Shown here piece after piece: positions 26,057 to 34,253 of a DNA stretch of 64,000 bases. A model generated the notes under the pieces. It had not been told where the DNA came from. It saw nothing but the letters and a program-made list of their open reading frames with translations, and made no database searches. The position numbers and the translations under genes are program-made. Every line of letters begins with the position of its first letter. Positions within the stretch are counted from its first letter, which is position 1. The DNA lies in contig JBGTLU010000041.1 in the NCBI GenBank assembly GCA_041743935.1, positions 1-64,000 of the forward strand, given 5' to 3'. The DNA comes from JBGTLU01 sp041743935 (GTDB lineage Bacteria > Bacteroidota > Bacteroidia > Sphingobacteriales > Sphingobacteriaceae).

Positions 26057-27406
26057 TTAGTTCAATGCAATAAAATCGTTATAAGCTATTTCTTTCTTCT
26101 CAATAGTTACTAATCCTTTTATCACTTCGAAAACTTTGTTGGTTCGTGCTTCTTCATAAATTTTGCCTGCACGTTCTCTGTCTTGTAAAAAGTTCATGGT
26201 ATATTGTTCCAATTGTTCCTCTGCTATTGGAGTTGGGCTATACATCATGAATTGTGATGCAATGCGTTGTTTTGCTAATGCCACAACCTCTTCGGGTTTT
26301 ACTTCTACAGATTCTCTAACCGATAATTTATTTTCAATTAAAGTCCACTTTAAGTTACGTGCAAAGTTTGGATATTCTTCTTGTAATTGCTCTTCGGTTA
26401 CTGGGTTTTCATTAGCAGTTTTAAGCCAACGTTTTAAGAAATCATCTGGTAAGGATACATTGTGTTTATCCACTAAATAGGCATAAACATCTGATTTAAG
26501 CTTATTATCCGCATTGCTCACCATCATTAATTCTACTTCTTCTGCAACTTTAGCACGCATTTCTTCTTCTGATTTTACAGAACCATCAGGGAATAATTTT
26601 GTAAAAAATTCTTCATTTAAATCCGCCGCTTCTAAACGATTTACATTTTTAACAGTTAGTCTAAACTCAGATAGTAATTCTTTGGCATCTGCCTCATCTA
26701 TTTTTAAAAGATTGGCAATCAGGTGTGCGTTGTTATTAAACGCCTTCTTTAAATCTAAGGTAAAGACCGAATCTTTTTTAGCACCAATTAAGGTATCCAA
26801 AATGTTTTTATCTTCAATTAAATCTAATCTTAGAGATGCTGTGTTGTATATTCCGCCTTCAAAGATGCTTCCATCCGGACTTAATTGAACAAAATCGCCA
26901 TATAAAACATCTCCTGCTTCTGCAACTTCAGGGTTAGTCATTTTACCATAACTTCTTCTTAAGTTGGTTAATCTAGATTCGATGGTTTCAGGATCGGCCT
27001 TTACTACGTATTGTGTAAATGTATCTTTATCTGAGATTTGCAATTCAAAAGAAGGAGCTAAACCCACCTCATAACTAAACTCAAAAGATTGGTCCATTTC
27101 CCATTTATATTGGTCTGGACTTTCTACTTTGGGCAATGGTTGTCCTAATACTTCTAATTTATTATCTACAATGTAATTATTCAATGAATCTGATAGCAAA
27201 TTATTTATTTCTTCCACCAAAATACTTTTACCATACAAACGCTTTATGTGCGATGAAGGAACCATTCCTGGGCGAAATCCGGGCATTTTTACTTTTTTAC
27301 TATGCTCTTTAATGGCTTTATCTACACGGGTTTGGTAATCTTCTGGGCTGATGTTAATCTTTATCAGAGCGTTTAGCTCATCTAATTTCTCTTGCGTAAT
27401 GTTCAT
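26057..27406 (-). CDS. tig: Trigger factor chaperone
   Basis: A ribosome-associated chaperone. 449 residues, with an N-terminal ribosome-binding domain (KVKMPGFRPGMVPSSHIKRL, the GFRxGxxP signature at ~40-60). A divergent PPIase-like middle region is followed by a long helical C-terminal domain. As in other Bacteroidota the PPIase domain is poorly conserved. The gene heads the tig-clpP-clpX group and is separated from the upstream tRNA-Leu by a terminator. Confidence 0.94.
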   Translation of the reverse strand: MNITQEKLDELNALIKINISPEDYQTRVDKAIKEHSKKVKMPGFRPGMVPSSHIKRLYGKSILVEEINNLLSDSLNNYIVDNKLEVLGQPLPKVESPDQYKWEMDQSFEFSYEVGLAPSFELQISDKDTFTQYVVKADPETIESRLTNLRRSYGKMTNPEVAEAGDVLYGDFVQLSPDGSIFEGGIYNTASLRLDLIEDKNILDTLIGAKKDSVFTLDLKKAFNNNAHLIANLLKIDEADAKELLSEFRLTVKNVNRLEAADLNEEFFTKLFPDGSVKSEEEMRAKVAEEVELMMVSNADNKLKSDVYAYLVDKHNVSLPDDFLKRWLKTANENPVTEEQLQEEYPNFARNLKWTLIENKLSVRESVEVKPEEVVALAKQRIASQFMMYSPTPIAEEQLEQYTMNFLQDRERAGKIYEEARTNKVFEVIKGLVTIEKKEIAYNDFIALN

Positions 27407-27423
27407 TTTTTTGTTGTTTCAAA

Positions 27424-27448
27424 TTAAAAAAGGCCCATTTCAGGGCCT
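27424..27448 (-). terminator. Terminator after tRNA-Leu(UAG)
   Basis: On the minus strand AGGCCC-TGAAAT-GGGCCT is followed by seven T. It sits between the tRNA 3' end and the tig start. Confidence 0.9.
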
Positions 27449-27451
27449 AGT

Positions 27452-27532
27452 GCGGAAGAAGGGACTCGAACCCCCACGCCTCGCGGCGCCAGATCCTAAG
27501 TCTGGTGCGGCTACCAATTACGCCACTTCCGC
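27452..27532 (-). tRNA. tRNA-Leu(UAG)
   Basis: 81 bases on the minus strand. The 7-bp acceptor stem pairs GCGGAAG with CTTCCGC. The anticodon stem CCAGA/TCTGG encloses CTTAGGA, giving anticodon TAG. A long variable arm marks the type II leucine class, and the T arm contains GGTTCGAGTCC. CCA is not encoded. The flanking terminator and promoter show it is an independent unit. Confidence 0.97.
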
Positions 27533-27540
27533 TTGGGCTG

Positions 27541-27548
27541 CAAAAGTA
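27541..27548 (-). promoter_or_regulatory. -7 box of the tRNA-Leu(UAG) promoter (TACTTTTG)
   Basis: An exact TAnnTTTG box on the minus strand, ending 8 bases before the mature tRNA 5' end. Confidence 0.6.
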
Positions 27549-27559
27549 AGAATTTTTAT

Positions 27560-28357
27560 TTATTCTGATAGTTTTTCTTGCAGAGATTTAAAATATTTTG
27601 CCGAATGGATTAAACGGCTGCCATACCATGAAAATAGCTCACCATCTACTATCCATATTTTGGTTGTTGGGCAAATCTCTTTAAATATCGAAATGTGTTT
27701 TTCAGAAAATGGATATGGCTCAGAAGAAAGAAAAATCACATCAGGGTTAATTTCACTTAGTTCATTCCTTTCTATTTCCGGATATCGTTGTTTATGAGCA
27801 AATGCATTTGTCCAACCACTCATTTTGAGCATATCATCTATAAATGTGTTGCTTGCTGCCACCATATAAGGGTCTTTCCAGATGAAATAAGCAACTTTTA
27901 TGTTCCCTAGTGCTTCGTTTTGTGTAGTAAGTATAGAAAATTCCTTTTTGATATTGACTACAATTTTATCAGCAGATTTTTTTTTATTTACAATTTCCCC
28001 TACCTCAGAAATCATTTCTAAGGCTTGATGATAGTTTGTTATGTCACTCATCCAAACCGGATAATATTGTATCAATTCTTTAATTTGTTTTTCCTCGTTT
28101 TCCTCTTTATTACCAATAATTAAATCGGGGTTAAGATTTTTTATTAATTGTATGTTTAAATTTTTAGTCCCTCCAATTTTGTTTTTGATTTTACACGTAT
28201 CTTTCGGGTGAATACAAAACTTAGTGATGCCAATAACTTCTACCCCCAATCCTAATTCAAAAAGTAATTCGGTTTGCGATGGCACTAAAGAAATGATTCG
28301 TTTGGGTTTTGCAGGTATATCTACATCACGCCCCATTTGATCGGTATATATTGGCAT
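27560..28357 (-). CDS. BtuF-like helical-backbone metal/cobalamin-binding protein
   Basis: About 265 residues from the ATG at 28357; the longer frame would start at a TTG and adds only MHYKFLN. The protein has RIISLVPSQTELLFELGLG at the N-terminal lobe and a second lobe with FLSSEPYPFSEKHI, linked by a long helix, as in ABC binding proteins of the BtuF/FhuD class. It has no signal peptide or lipobox, which is unusual for a periplasmic receptor; a cytoplasmic role is possible. No permease or ATPase gene lies beside it. Family assignment is good; the ligand (cobalamin or another metal complex) is inferred. Confidence 0.8.
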   Translation of the reverse strand: MPIYTDQMGRDVDIPAKPKRIISLVPSQTELLFELGLGVEVIGITKFCIHPKDTCKIKNKIGGTKNLNIQLIKNLNPDLIIGNKEENEEKQIKELIQYYPVWMSDITNYHQALEMISEVGEIVNKKKSADKIVVNIKKEFSILTTQNEALGNIKVAYFIWKDPYMVAASNTFIDDMLKMSGWTNAFAHKQRYPEIERNELSEINPDVIFLSSEPYPFSEKHISIFKEICPTTKIWIVDGELFSWYGSRLIHSAKYFKSLQEKLSE

Positions 28358-28377
28358 ATTTAAAAATTTATAATGCA

Positions 28378-29706
28378 ATGCATAAAAGTAGGCACTATTT
28401 ATTTATTCTAATTTATGTGGTTTTTATTTATTCTTTGGGATTTGAAACCCTCAGAGAGCAAAGTTCATTATTGCTTACTTATTTCGCTATTTTATTTGGT
28501 TTATATTTCTATTTCTGGAGAAATGCAGATCACATTGAATTTAAAACATTACTCAGTTTAGCAATTGTAGCTCGTTTCCTTTTACTTTTTAGCACACCAA
28601 ACTTAAGCGACGATTATTTTCGTTTTTTATGGGATGGATACCTTTGGAATAATGGAATAAATGCTTTTTCTGTTTTGCCAAATGATGTACTTTTATTAAG
28701 CATACCTAATTTAAATTCAGCTTTATACAATTTTTTAAATTCACCAAATTATTATACTATTTATCCAGCGGTTTGCCAATTCATCTTTTTTATTTCCACT
28801 TTCTTTTTTCCTGAATCTGTTACCGGCGCTTTATTGGTAATGAAAAGTTTTTTGTTTTTATGTGAGATAGGAAGTATTTGGCTTATCATACAATTACTTA
28901 ATCATTTTCAGTTGCCTAAAAAACAAGTGTTTCTGTATGCATTAAATCCATTAATTATATTGGAATTTATTGGGAATTTACATTTTGAAGCATCCATGAT
29001 CTTTTTTACGCTTGCATGCCTTTATTTTCTCGTCATCAAAAAAAACGCAATAATTGCAGCATTATTCATGGCATTAGCAATTCATGTAAAACTAATCCCA
29101 TTACTTTTTATTCCCTTACTTTTTAATTACTTAGGTTTTAAAAATTGGTTTAAATTCGGATTATTCACTGGCATAATTACCCTGTTAATTAGTTGGTTAC
29201 TTTTTGGCACTTTGCAACATTTCATAAACTTTTTGACAAGTGTAAACTTATATTTTGGCAGTTTTGAGTTTCATGCGAGTATTTATTATTTGTTTCGAGA
29301 AGTTGGGTTTTGGATAACTGGCTACAATCAAATTGAAATAATAGGCAAAATACTATCCATAAGTACCTTAATTATCATACTCGTTTTATCATTCCAGCAA
29401 AAAATAAAAGACCCATTTGTATTGCTTTTATTAGGATTATGTTTGTATTTTTTCTTGAGCACAACAGTACATCCTTGGTACATAGGCACTTTGGTTGCCT
29501 TTTGCTGTTTTACTTCTTTTAAATTTCCTGTTATCTGGTCGGGCCTAGCAATCTTTAGTTATTTAACCTACCGAAATACCCAATACGAAGAGATTTTATG
29601 GTTAACTGCTTTATCTTATCTGATTTTGATTGGTTTTATTTTGTATGAATGGAAGCGAGTAATAATAAGGAATAGAGGGATAGAGGATAGAGTGATTGGG
29701 TTATAA
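28378..29706 (+). CDS. Polytopic GT-C-type (mannosyl)transferase-like membrane protein
   Basis: 442 residues from the ATG at 28378, with about 11-12 transmembrane segments. An early extracytoplasmic loop has DDYFRFLWDGYLWNNGINAF, a form of the DDxxRYxWDGxxxxxGxNP motif of lipid-linked-sugar-dependent GT-C enzymes (GT87/DUF2029-like, mannosyltransferases). It should transfer a sugar from a polyprenyl phosphate carrier on the outer face of the membrane. The polyprenol-phosphate mannose synthase at 55528 could supply donor, but that link is inference. The last ~10 codons are made of the GA-rich repeat that follows, so the C-terminus may not be conserved. The start is 20 bases from the divergent BtuF-like gene. 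Confidence 0.75.
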   Translation: MHKSRHYLFILIYVVFIYSLGFETLREQSSLLLTYFAILFGLYFYFWRNADHIEFKTLLSLAIVARFLLLFSTPNLSDDYFRFLWDGYLWNNGINAFSVLPNDVLLLSIPNLNSALYNFLNSPNYYTIYPAVCQFIFFISTFFFPESVTGALLVMKSFLFLCEIGSIWLIIQLLNHFQLPKKQVFLYALNPLIILEFIGNLHFEASMIFFTLACLYFLVIKKNAIIAALFMALAIHVKLIPLLFIPLLFNYLGFKNWFKFGLFTGIITLLISWLLFGTLQHFINFLTSVNLYFGSFEFHASIYYLFREVGFWITGYNQIEIIGKILSISTLIIILVLSFQQKIKDPFVLLLLGLCLYFFLSTTVHPWYIGTLVAFCCFTSFKFPVIWSGLAIFSYLTYRNTQYEEILWLTALSYLILIGFILYEWKRVIIRNRGIEDRVIGL

Positions 29707-29732
29707 AGGGATAAAGGGATAGTGTGATAAAG
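29661..29732 (+). repeat. 3'-flanking GA-rich repeat overlapping the GT-C gene stop
   Basis: Imperfect units AGAGGGATAG, AGAGTGATTG, AAAGGGATA and AGGGATAGTGTGATAA run through the stop at 29706 and supply the final codons. It is the same family as the repeats at 14444, 38603 and 58685. The gap to 29861 also holds a short CCAACCAACAACCAACAAC run at 29793-29812. Confidence 0.5.
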
Positions 29733-29861
29733 CATTTAAATTTAGTCAGGAGTTTTGGATGAAATTAAAAATCAAATAAACTTTCTAAACATACCAACCA
29801 ACAACCAACAACTATTATCAACTGTAAACAATTTTATTAAATTAGCCCAATAGAATAAACT

Positions 29862-31307
29862 ATGTCGCCATATATAATCATTGCCTCTGTTGCGGGCTAT
29901 TTTGGGATTCTGTTACTTATAGCTTGGTACACCTCTCGCAACGCAAATAACGAATCGTATTTTATTGGCAATAAGGTTTCTCCGTGGTATGCCGTAGCAT
30001 TTGGTATGATTGGAGATTCCCTCTCCGGTGTTACATTTATTTCAGTGCCGGGCGCTGTAGGTGCTTCCCAATTTTCGTACATGCAAATCGTTTTTGGTTA
30101 CTTGTTTGGCTACCTAATTATTGCAAACATCCTTTTACCACTCTACTATAAACTAAATTTAATATCCATATACAGTTATTTACGTGGTCGTTTTGGCATT
30201 GCCTCACAACGAACTGGTTCCTTTTTCTTTTTGTTATCGCGGATATTGGGTGCTGCCGGAAGGTTATATTTAGCTGCATCCGTAATACAACTGTTCGTTT
30301 TTGATGCACTGGGTATTCCATTTTGGATTTCTGTTTCCTTCATCATCATACTTATCCTAATTTATACTTTTAGAGGAGGCATAAAAACCTTAGTTTGGAC
30401 AGATACGTTTCAATCTAGTTTGCTTTTGGCTGGCGTTATTCTATCCATTATTGCCATTAGTACTCAATTAGATTATAGTTTTAAAGACATGGTAAGCAGT
30501 GTATATAACAGCGAATATTCCAAAACATTTTTCTGGGATTGGTTGCCAAAAAACAACTTTTTTAAACAGTTTTTTGGGGGTATGTTTATTGCTGTTGCCA
30601 TGACCGGGTTAGACCAAAACATGATGCAAAAGAATCTAAGTTGCAAATCTTTGCCCGATGCTCAAAAAAACATGTATTGGTTTTCTGTTATAGTGGTTAT
30701 CGTTAATATATTTTTCTTAGCGTTGGGGGTTCTATTATATCAGTTTGCACAAACAAAAGGGATAGCCATACCCACACAAACAGATAACATATTCCCTACT
30801 TTGGCTTTACAGCATCTTGGAATATTTGCCGGATTAGCATTTATAGTGGGTTTAACAGCAGCTACTTTCTCCAGTGCAGATTCTGTACTAACCACCCTAA
30901 CCACTTCATTTTATGTAGATATTTTGGGATTGGATGAGGGCAAGAAATCTGAAAAAGATAAAACAAATCTACGCTATATCATTCATATCGCATTTGCCGT
31001 CATTCTATTATTAGTAATATTATTATTTCGATTATTAAATGACGATGCCATCATTTTCACCATACTTAAAATTGCAGCCTATACCTATGGCCCATTATTA
31101 GGCTTATTTGCCTATGGTTTATTTAGCAAAGGTTTTGTAATAGATAAATACGTACCCATTATTGCGATTGCATCTCCCATAATTTGTTACATTATAGACA
31201 TAAACTCTGTTAGATGGCTAGGTGGTTACCAATTTGGTAATGAACTATTAATTTTGAATGGATTAATAACCTTTTTAGGATTATGGTTGATTAGAAAAAA
31301 GATGTGA
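29862..31307 (+). CDS. Sodium:solute symporter (SSS family)
   Basis: A 481-residue protein with about 13 transmembrane segments. N-terminal NANNESYFIGNKVSPWYAVAFGMIGDSLSG matches the SSS family start. GLTAATFSSADSVLTTLTTSFYVDI (TM8-TM9 loop) carries the Na2-site serines. It imports a small solute with sodium. Family members carry sugars, proline, pantothenate, sialic acid or acetate, and the substrate cannot be told from sequence. It is monocistronic, with a repeat at each side. Confidence 0.9.
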   Translation: MSPYIIIASVAGYFGILLLIAWYTSRNANNESYFIGNKVSPWYAVAFGMIGDSLSGVTFISVPGAVGASQFSYMQIVFGYLFGYLIIANILLPLYYKLNLISIYSYLRGRFGIASQRTGSFFFLLSRILGAAGRLYLAASVIQLFVFDALGIPFWISVSFIIILILIYTFRGGIKTLVWTDTFQSSLLLAGVILSIIAISTQLDYSFKDMVSSVYNSEYSKTFFWDWLPKNNFFKQFFGGMFIAVAMTGLDQNMMQKNLSCKSLPDAQKNMYWFSVIVVIVNIFFLALGVLLYQFAQTKGIAIPTQTDNIFPTLALQHLGIFAGLAFIVGLTAATFSSADSVLTTLTTSFYVDILGLDEGKKSEKDKTNLRYIIHIAFAVILLLVILLFRLLNDDAIIFTILKIAAYTYGPLLGLFAYGLFSKGFVIDKYVPIIAIASPIICYIIDINSVRWLGGYQFGNELLILNGLITFLGLWLIRKKM

Positions 31308-31346
31308 GATATTAGAATTAAGATATTAAATGTGCGATAAGTGATA
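31301..31346 (+). repeat. 3'-flanking repeat after the SSS gene
   Basis: GATGTGAGATATTAGAATTAAGATATTAAATGTGCGATAAGTGATA starts at the stop of the symporter gene and belongs to the GATATTAGA/GTGATA family. Confidence 0.45.
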
Positions 31347-31396
31347 CTCTTCATAACGAATAGCAAAGAATAAACAACAAATAACAATTATCCAAG

Positions 31397-32104
31397 ATGA
31401 CAGGAAATGATAAAATAAGAGAAGCCTTTGTTACCAAAACATGGCAAGAGATTAAAGTAACCGACTCGTGGCAGATTTTTAAAATCATGGCAGAGTTTGT
31501 TGAAGGATTTGAAAAAATGGCCAAAATAGGTCCTTGTGTTTCCATATTTGGCTCTGCCCGAACAGTGCAAGGAACCAAATACTACGATATGGCTACCGAT
31601 ATAGCAAAATTACTCACACAAAAAGGATATGGTATTATTACAGGTGGTGGCCCAGGTATTATGGAAGCCGGAAATAAAGGTGCGCACTTGGCTGGTGGTA
31701 AATCGGTTGGATTAAACATAGATTTACCTTTTGAGCAATTCCATAATCCATACATAGATAAGGATAAACTAATGTCTTATGATTACTTTTTTGTACGCAA
31801 AGTAATGTTTATGAAGTACTCACAGGGCTATATTGTGATGCCTGGTGGTTTTGGTACACTAGATGAATTATTTGAAGCACTTACTCTCATCCAAACTGGT
31901 AAAATTGCACGTTTCCCAATCGTATTGGTGGGTACAGCATTTTGGGGTGGTGTCATCGACTGGATTAAAGAAACAATGCTGGAAAACTATGGCAATATAA
32001 GCCCCGATGATTTAAAACTATTCCGCTTAGTGGATACCGCAGAAGAAGCTGTGGAACATATCTTTAAATATTATGAGAAATACGTAATTAAACCTAATTT
32101 TTAA
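31397..32104 (+). CDS. LOG family (TIGR00730) phosphoribohydrolase
   Basis: A 235-residue Rossmann-fold enzyme. GGGPGIMEAGNKGA and PGGFGTLDELFEALT are the two LOG signatures; the arginine and glutamate of the active site lie in these. Homologues cleave the base from cytokinin riboside or nucleoside 5'-monophosphates (AMP/cytokinin nucleosidase). In bacteria it is probably nucleotide salvage or detoxification. It is monocistronic and is followed by an inverted repeat. Confidence 0.9.
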   Translation: MTGNDKIREAFVTKTWQEIKVTDSWQIFKIMAEFVEGFEKMAKIGPCVSIFGSARTVQGTKYYDMATDIAKLLTQKGYGIITGGGPGIMEAGNKGAHLAGGKSVGLNIDLPFEQFHNPYIDKDKLMSYDYFFVRKVMFMKYSQGYIVMPGGFGTLDELFEALTLIQTGKIARFPIVLVGTAFWGGVIDWIKETMLENYGNISPDDLKLFRLVDTAEEAVEHIFKYYEKYVIKPNF

Positions 32105-32131
32105 GGTTTCTGCAAAAAAAGTCCCAAAACA

Positions 32132-32166
32132 CAAAGCCCGTCTCACTTTCAGCGATACGGGCTTTG
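32132..32166 (+). terminator. Hairpin between the LOG and DUF1761 genes
   Basis: CAAAGCCCGT and ACGGGCTTTG form a 10-base stem with a 15-base loop between convergent genes. Only a short T-run follows on each side, so it is a weaker terminator candidate. Confidence 0.6.
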
Positions 32167-32183
32167 TTGCGAATCGTAAAAAT

Positions 32184-32591
32184 TTAATGAAAACAACCAA
32201 TAACAGCTCCCATAATGGCAAAGTTTACCACAAAATAACCGCCATCTATTAGCCAAAGGTACATGGGTTTGCGCTCAAATGCCTGCCCTACTCCCACCGA
32301 AGTGGCAGCAAAACCAAAGCCTATGAGTGCTCCCATCTTAGCTCCGTCTACCCAGCCTACGGTAGTGCTGTGCATTAAAGCACATAAAAATACCGCAGTA
32401 ACTAAAGTAAGCGCAAATGCCCAACCAAATACTTTACCCATGTTGCCGTTTTTGAGTTGTTCTTCGGTGAGGTTGTTGGCTTTCATCCAGGCTTTACCAA
32501 AAACAGCCGGTAAATACCATACAAAGCCCAATAGAAATGCAGCTACTGCAGCAATCGCTACAGCAAGCCAATGAATGTTTGAAAAATCCAT
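32184..32591 (-). CDS. DUF1761 membrane protein
   Basis: A 135-residue protein with four predicted transmembrane segments. The start IHWLAVAIAAVAAFLLGFVWY and the following KAWMKANNLTEEQLKNG are typical of DUF1761. Function is unknown; members are widespread in Bacteroidota and Proteobacteria. It forms its own unit and is convergent with the LOG gene. Confidence 0.85.
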   Translation of the reverse strand: MDFSNIHWLAVAIAAVAAFLLGFVWYLPAVFGKAWMKANNLTEEQLKNGNMGKVFGWAFALTLVTAVFLCALMHSTTVGWVDGAKMGALIGFGFAATSVGVGQAFERKPMYLWLIDGGYFVVNFAIMGAVIGCFH

Positions 32592-32658
32592 ACTTGTTTG
32601 ATTTAGGTTAAAGGTTTATAACCTAAATTTAAGTAATTAGAAGTTAAATTCCAATAGC

Positions 32659-33672
32659 TTAAAATACAAAATAGGCAAGTTTTTGGTTACCGGCTAGCCA
32701 TACTCTCCTATTTTTTACATCTACTCGTAAAGTATTAAATGATTCTGTGCTGATTAAATCCCAGTTTTGCCCTAAATTTTTGGAGATATATACTCCATCA
32801 TCACCACATGAAAAAATAGTTTGTATTTTTTGTTTGGATGCAAACTGTACACAAGAAGTATAGCCGGGTATTTGTCCGGCAGCTATAATTTGCCAATTTT
32901 CGCCCCCATCCAAAGTCAATACTTTATTGTTTTGATTGGATGATTTATCCTCAAAATTACCGCCCATTGCTATCCCAATCTTCTCATCCAAAAAATGGTG
33001 AGTGAATGCTCCGGTCATACTTGAGCCTTGTAAGATTGGCATTTCAAAGGCTTTCCATGAATTACCTTTATCTTCAGAAACTAAAACTCTAGATTTTACC
33101 CCACCTGTAACGATGGTAATTCTATCCTTAGCAACAGAAATACAAGTATTACTTGCAGCAAAAGCGGCTTCACCGGGCTCGGGCACTGGTAAATTTGTAC
33201 AAGGTATTTTTGTCCAAGTTTTGCCACCATCTTTCGTAATTAATATGTTAAAACATCCTTCCATAGGATCGCCAAAGGCAATACCTTTATTTGCATCCCA
33301 AAATGTCATGGAATTAAAAAACACATCGGGATGATTATTCTCATAAACGATTTGCCATGTTTTACCAAAATTCGAGGTCTTGAAAAGCAAAGCCGGGCTA
33401 CCTGCAGTTAAAAGTAAGGTGGTGCTATCATTTAGTATAGAAATTGACCTGAAATCCATGCCTTTAGCTTCTGGAATAGAATCAAAGTAAAGTTTATCCT
33501 TTTGAATATAACCCCAAGTTCCGTTCTGTCCAGCAAACCATGTGGTAGTTTCTGATATTTCTAGCGCTCTGATTCCAACTTTTGGAATGAATGGAATATG
33601 CTGTAACGTGTACTTTTCTTCGGCTTTACAAGCAAACAAAAAAAGAAATAGTACTAGATAGATGTTTCTCAT
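32659..33672 (-). CDS. YCF48/BNR-repeat beta-propeller lipoprotein
   Basis: 337 residues. The signal peptide ends in a lipobox LFAC (Cys15), so it is a lipid-anchored envelope protein. The body has repeated blades with GKTWxxI/GxNWxxI Asp-box-like motifs (NFGKTWQIVYEN, DGGKTWTKIPC, DKGNSWKAFEM, DGGENWQIIAAG, NLGQNWDLIS), as in YCF48/HCF136 propellers and sialidase-type BNR repeats. No catalytic residues for a glycosidase are obvious. It overlaps the DUF502 gene upstream by 4 bases. Confidence 0.82.
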   Translation of the reverse strand: MRNIYLVLFLFLFACKAEEKYTLQHIPFIPKVGIRALEISETTTWFAGQNGTWGYIQKDKLYFDSIPEAKGMDFRSISILNDSTTLLLTAGSPALLFKTSNFGKTWQIVYENNHPDVFFNSMTFWDANKGIAFGDPMEGCFNILITKDGGKTWTKIPCTNLPVPEPGEAAFAASNTCISVAKDRITIVTGGVKSRVLVSEDKGNSWKAFEMPILQGSSMTGAFTHHFLDEKIGIAMGGNFEDKSSNQNNKVLTLDGGENWQIIAAGQIPGYTSCVQFASKQKIQTIFSCGDDGVYISKNLGQNWDLISTESFNTLRVDVKNRRVWLAGNQKLAYFVF

Positions 33673-34220
33673 AAATCACTAACTCCTCCTGAAACGATAA
33701 ATTTCATGGCATTGCCAGGGTTGATGTTCAAAGCTTTTACATGTTCACTGGGTACCAAAAAAAACTCACCAGAAAAATTATACGAATGCGGAAAATAAAC
33801 TCCAACGTGTCCTACAAGCTGTAAAGAACTTAAATCATTTTGAGTGATAAAACCTACTTTTTTCAAACCAAATTCGTTCATGGTAACCAAAACAGGTTCT
33901 GTAAATTTTTTATCCTTGCCAACAAAAGCCTGCATAAAATCTTTGATGGAAGTATACAACATGTCAAACAAAGGGATGCGTTTTAATAATTTTTCGAAGT
34001 AAAGCAGGATAGGATCTGTAATTAAATACGTAGCTAAAACTCCGGCTAATATCAACAGAGTAATCACAATTAATAAACCGGCACCCGGAATACCAAAATC
34101 TACTACGCTATCTACTTTAGCAATTCCCCAAAAAACAATATAACCACTAATAAATATCGGGGTTACAAAAAGTAATCCTTTTAGAAAAAAGGAAAATAAA
34201 ACACGTAATATTTTTTTCAT
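33669..34220 (-). CDS. DUF502 family membrane protein
   Basis: A 183-residue protein with two transmembrane segments (about 10-32 and 45-66), followed by a soluble domain containing PLFDMLYTSIKDFMQAFVG and VGVYFPHSYNFSGEFFLVP. This matches DUF502, a widespread family with no settled function. It lies 34 bases downstream of murF-alr and overlaps the YCF48-like gene by 4 bases, so the three genes are likely one transcript. Confidence 0.88.
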   Translation of the reverse strand: MKKILRVLFSFFLKGLLFVTPIFISGYIVFWGIAKVDSVVDFGIPGAGLLIVITLLILAGVLATYLITDPILLYFEKLLKRIPLFDMLYTSIKDFMQAFVGKDKKFTEPVLVTMNEFGLKKVGFITQNDLSSLQLVGHVGVYFPHSYNFSGEFFLVPSEHVKALNINPGNAMKFIVSGGVSDL

Positions 34221-34253
34221 TGTACTTAATTTATATCTAATCGATGCGCTTAT

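Noticed and set aside
28358..28378. TTG start that would lengthen the BtuF-like protein
   Set aside because: It adds only seven residues (MHYKFLN), gives no signal peptide and overlaps the GT-C start; the ATG at 28357 fits family N-termini better.
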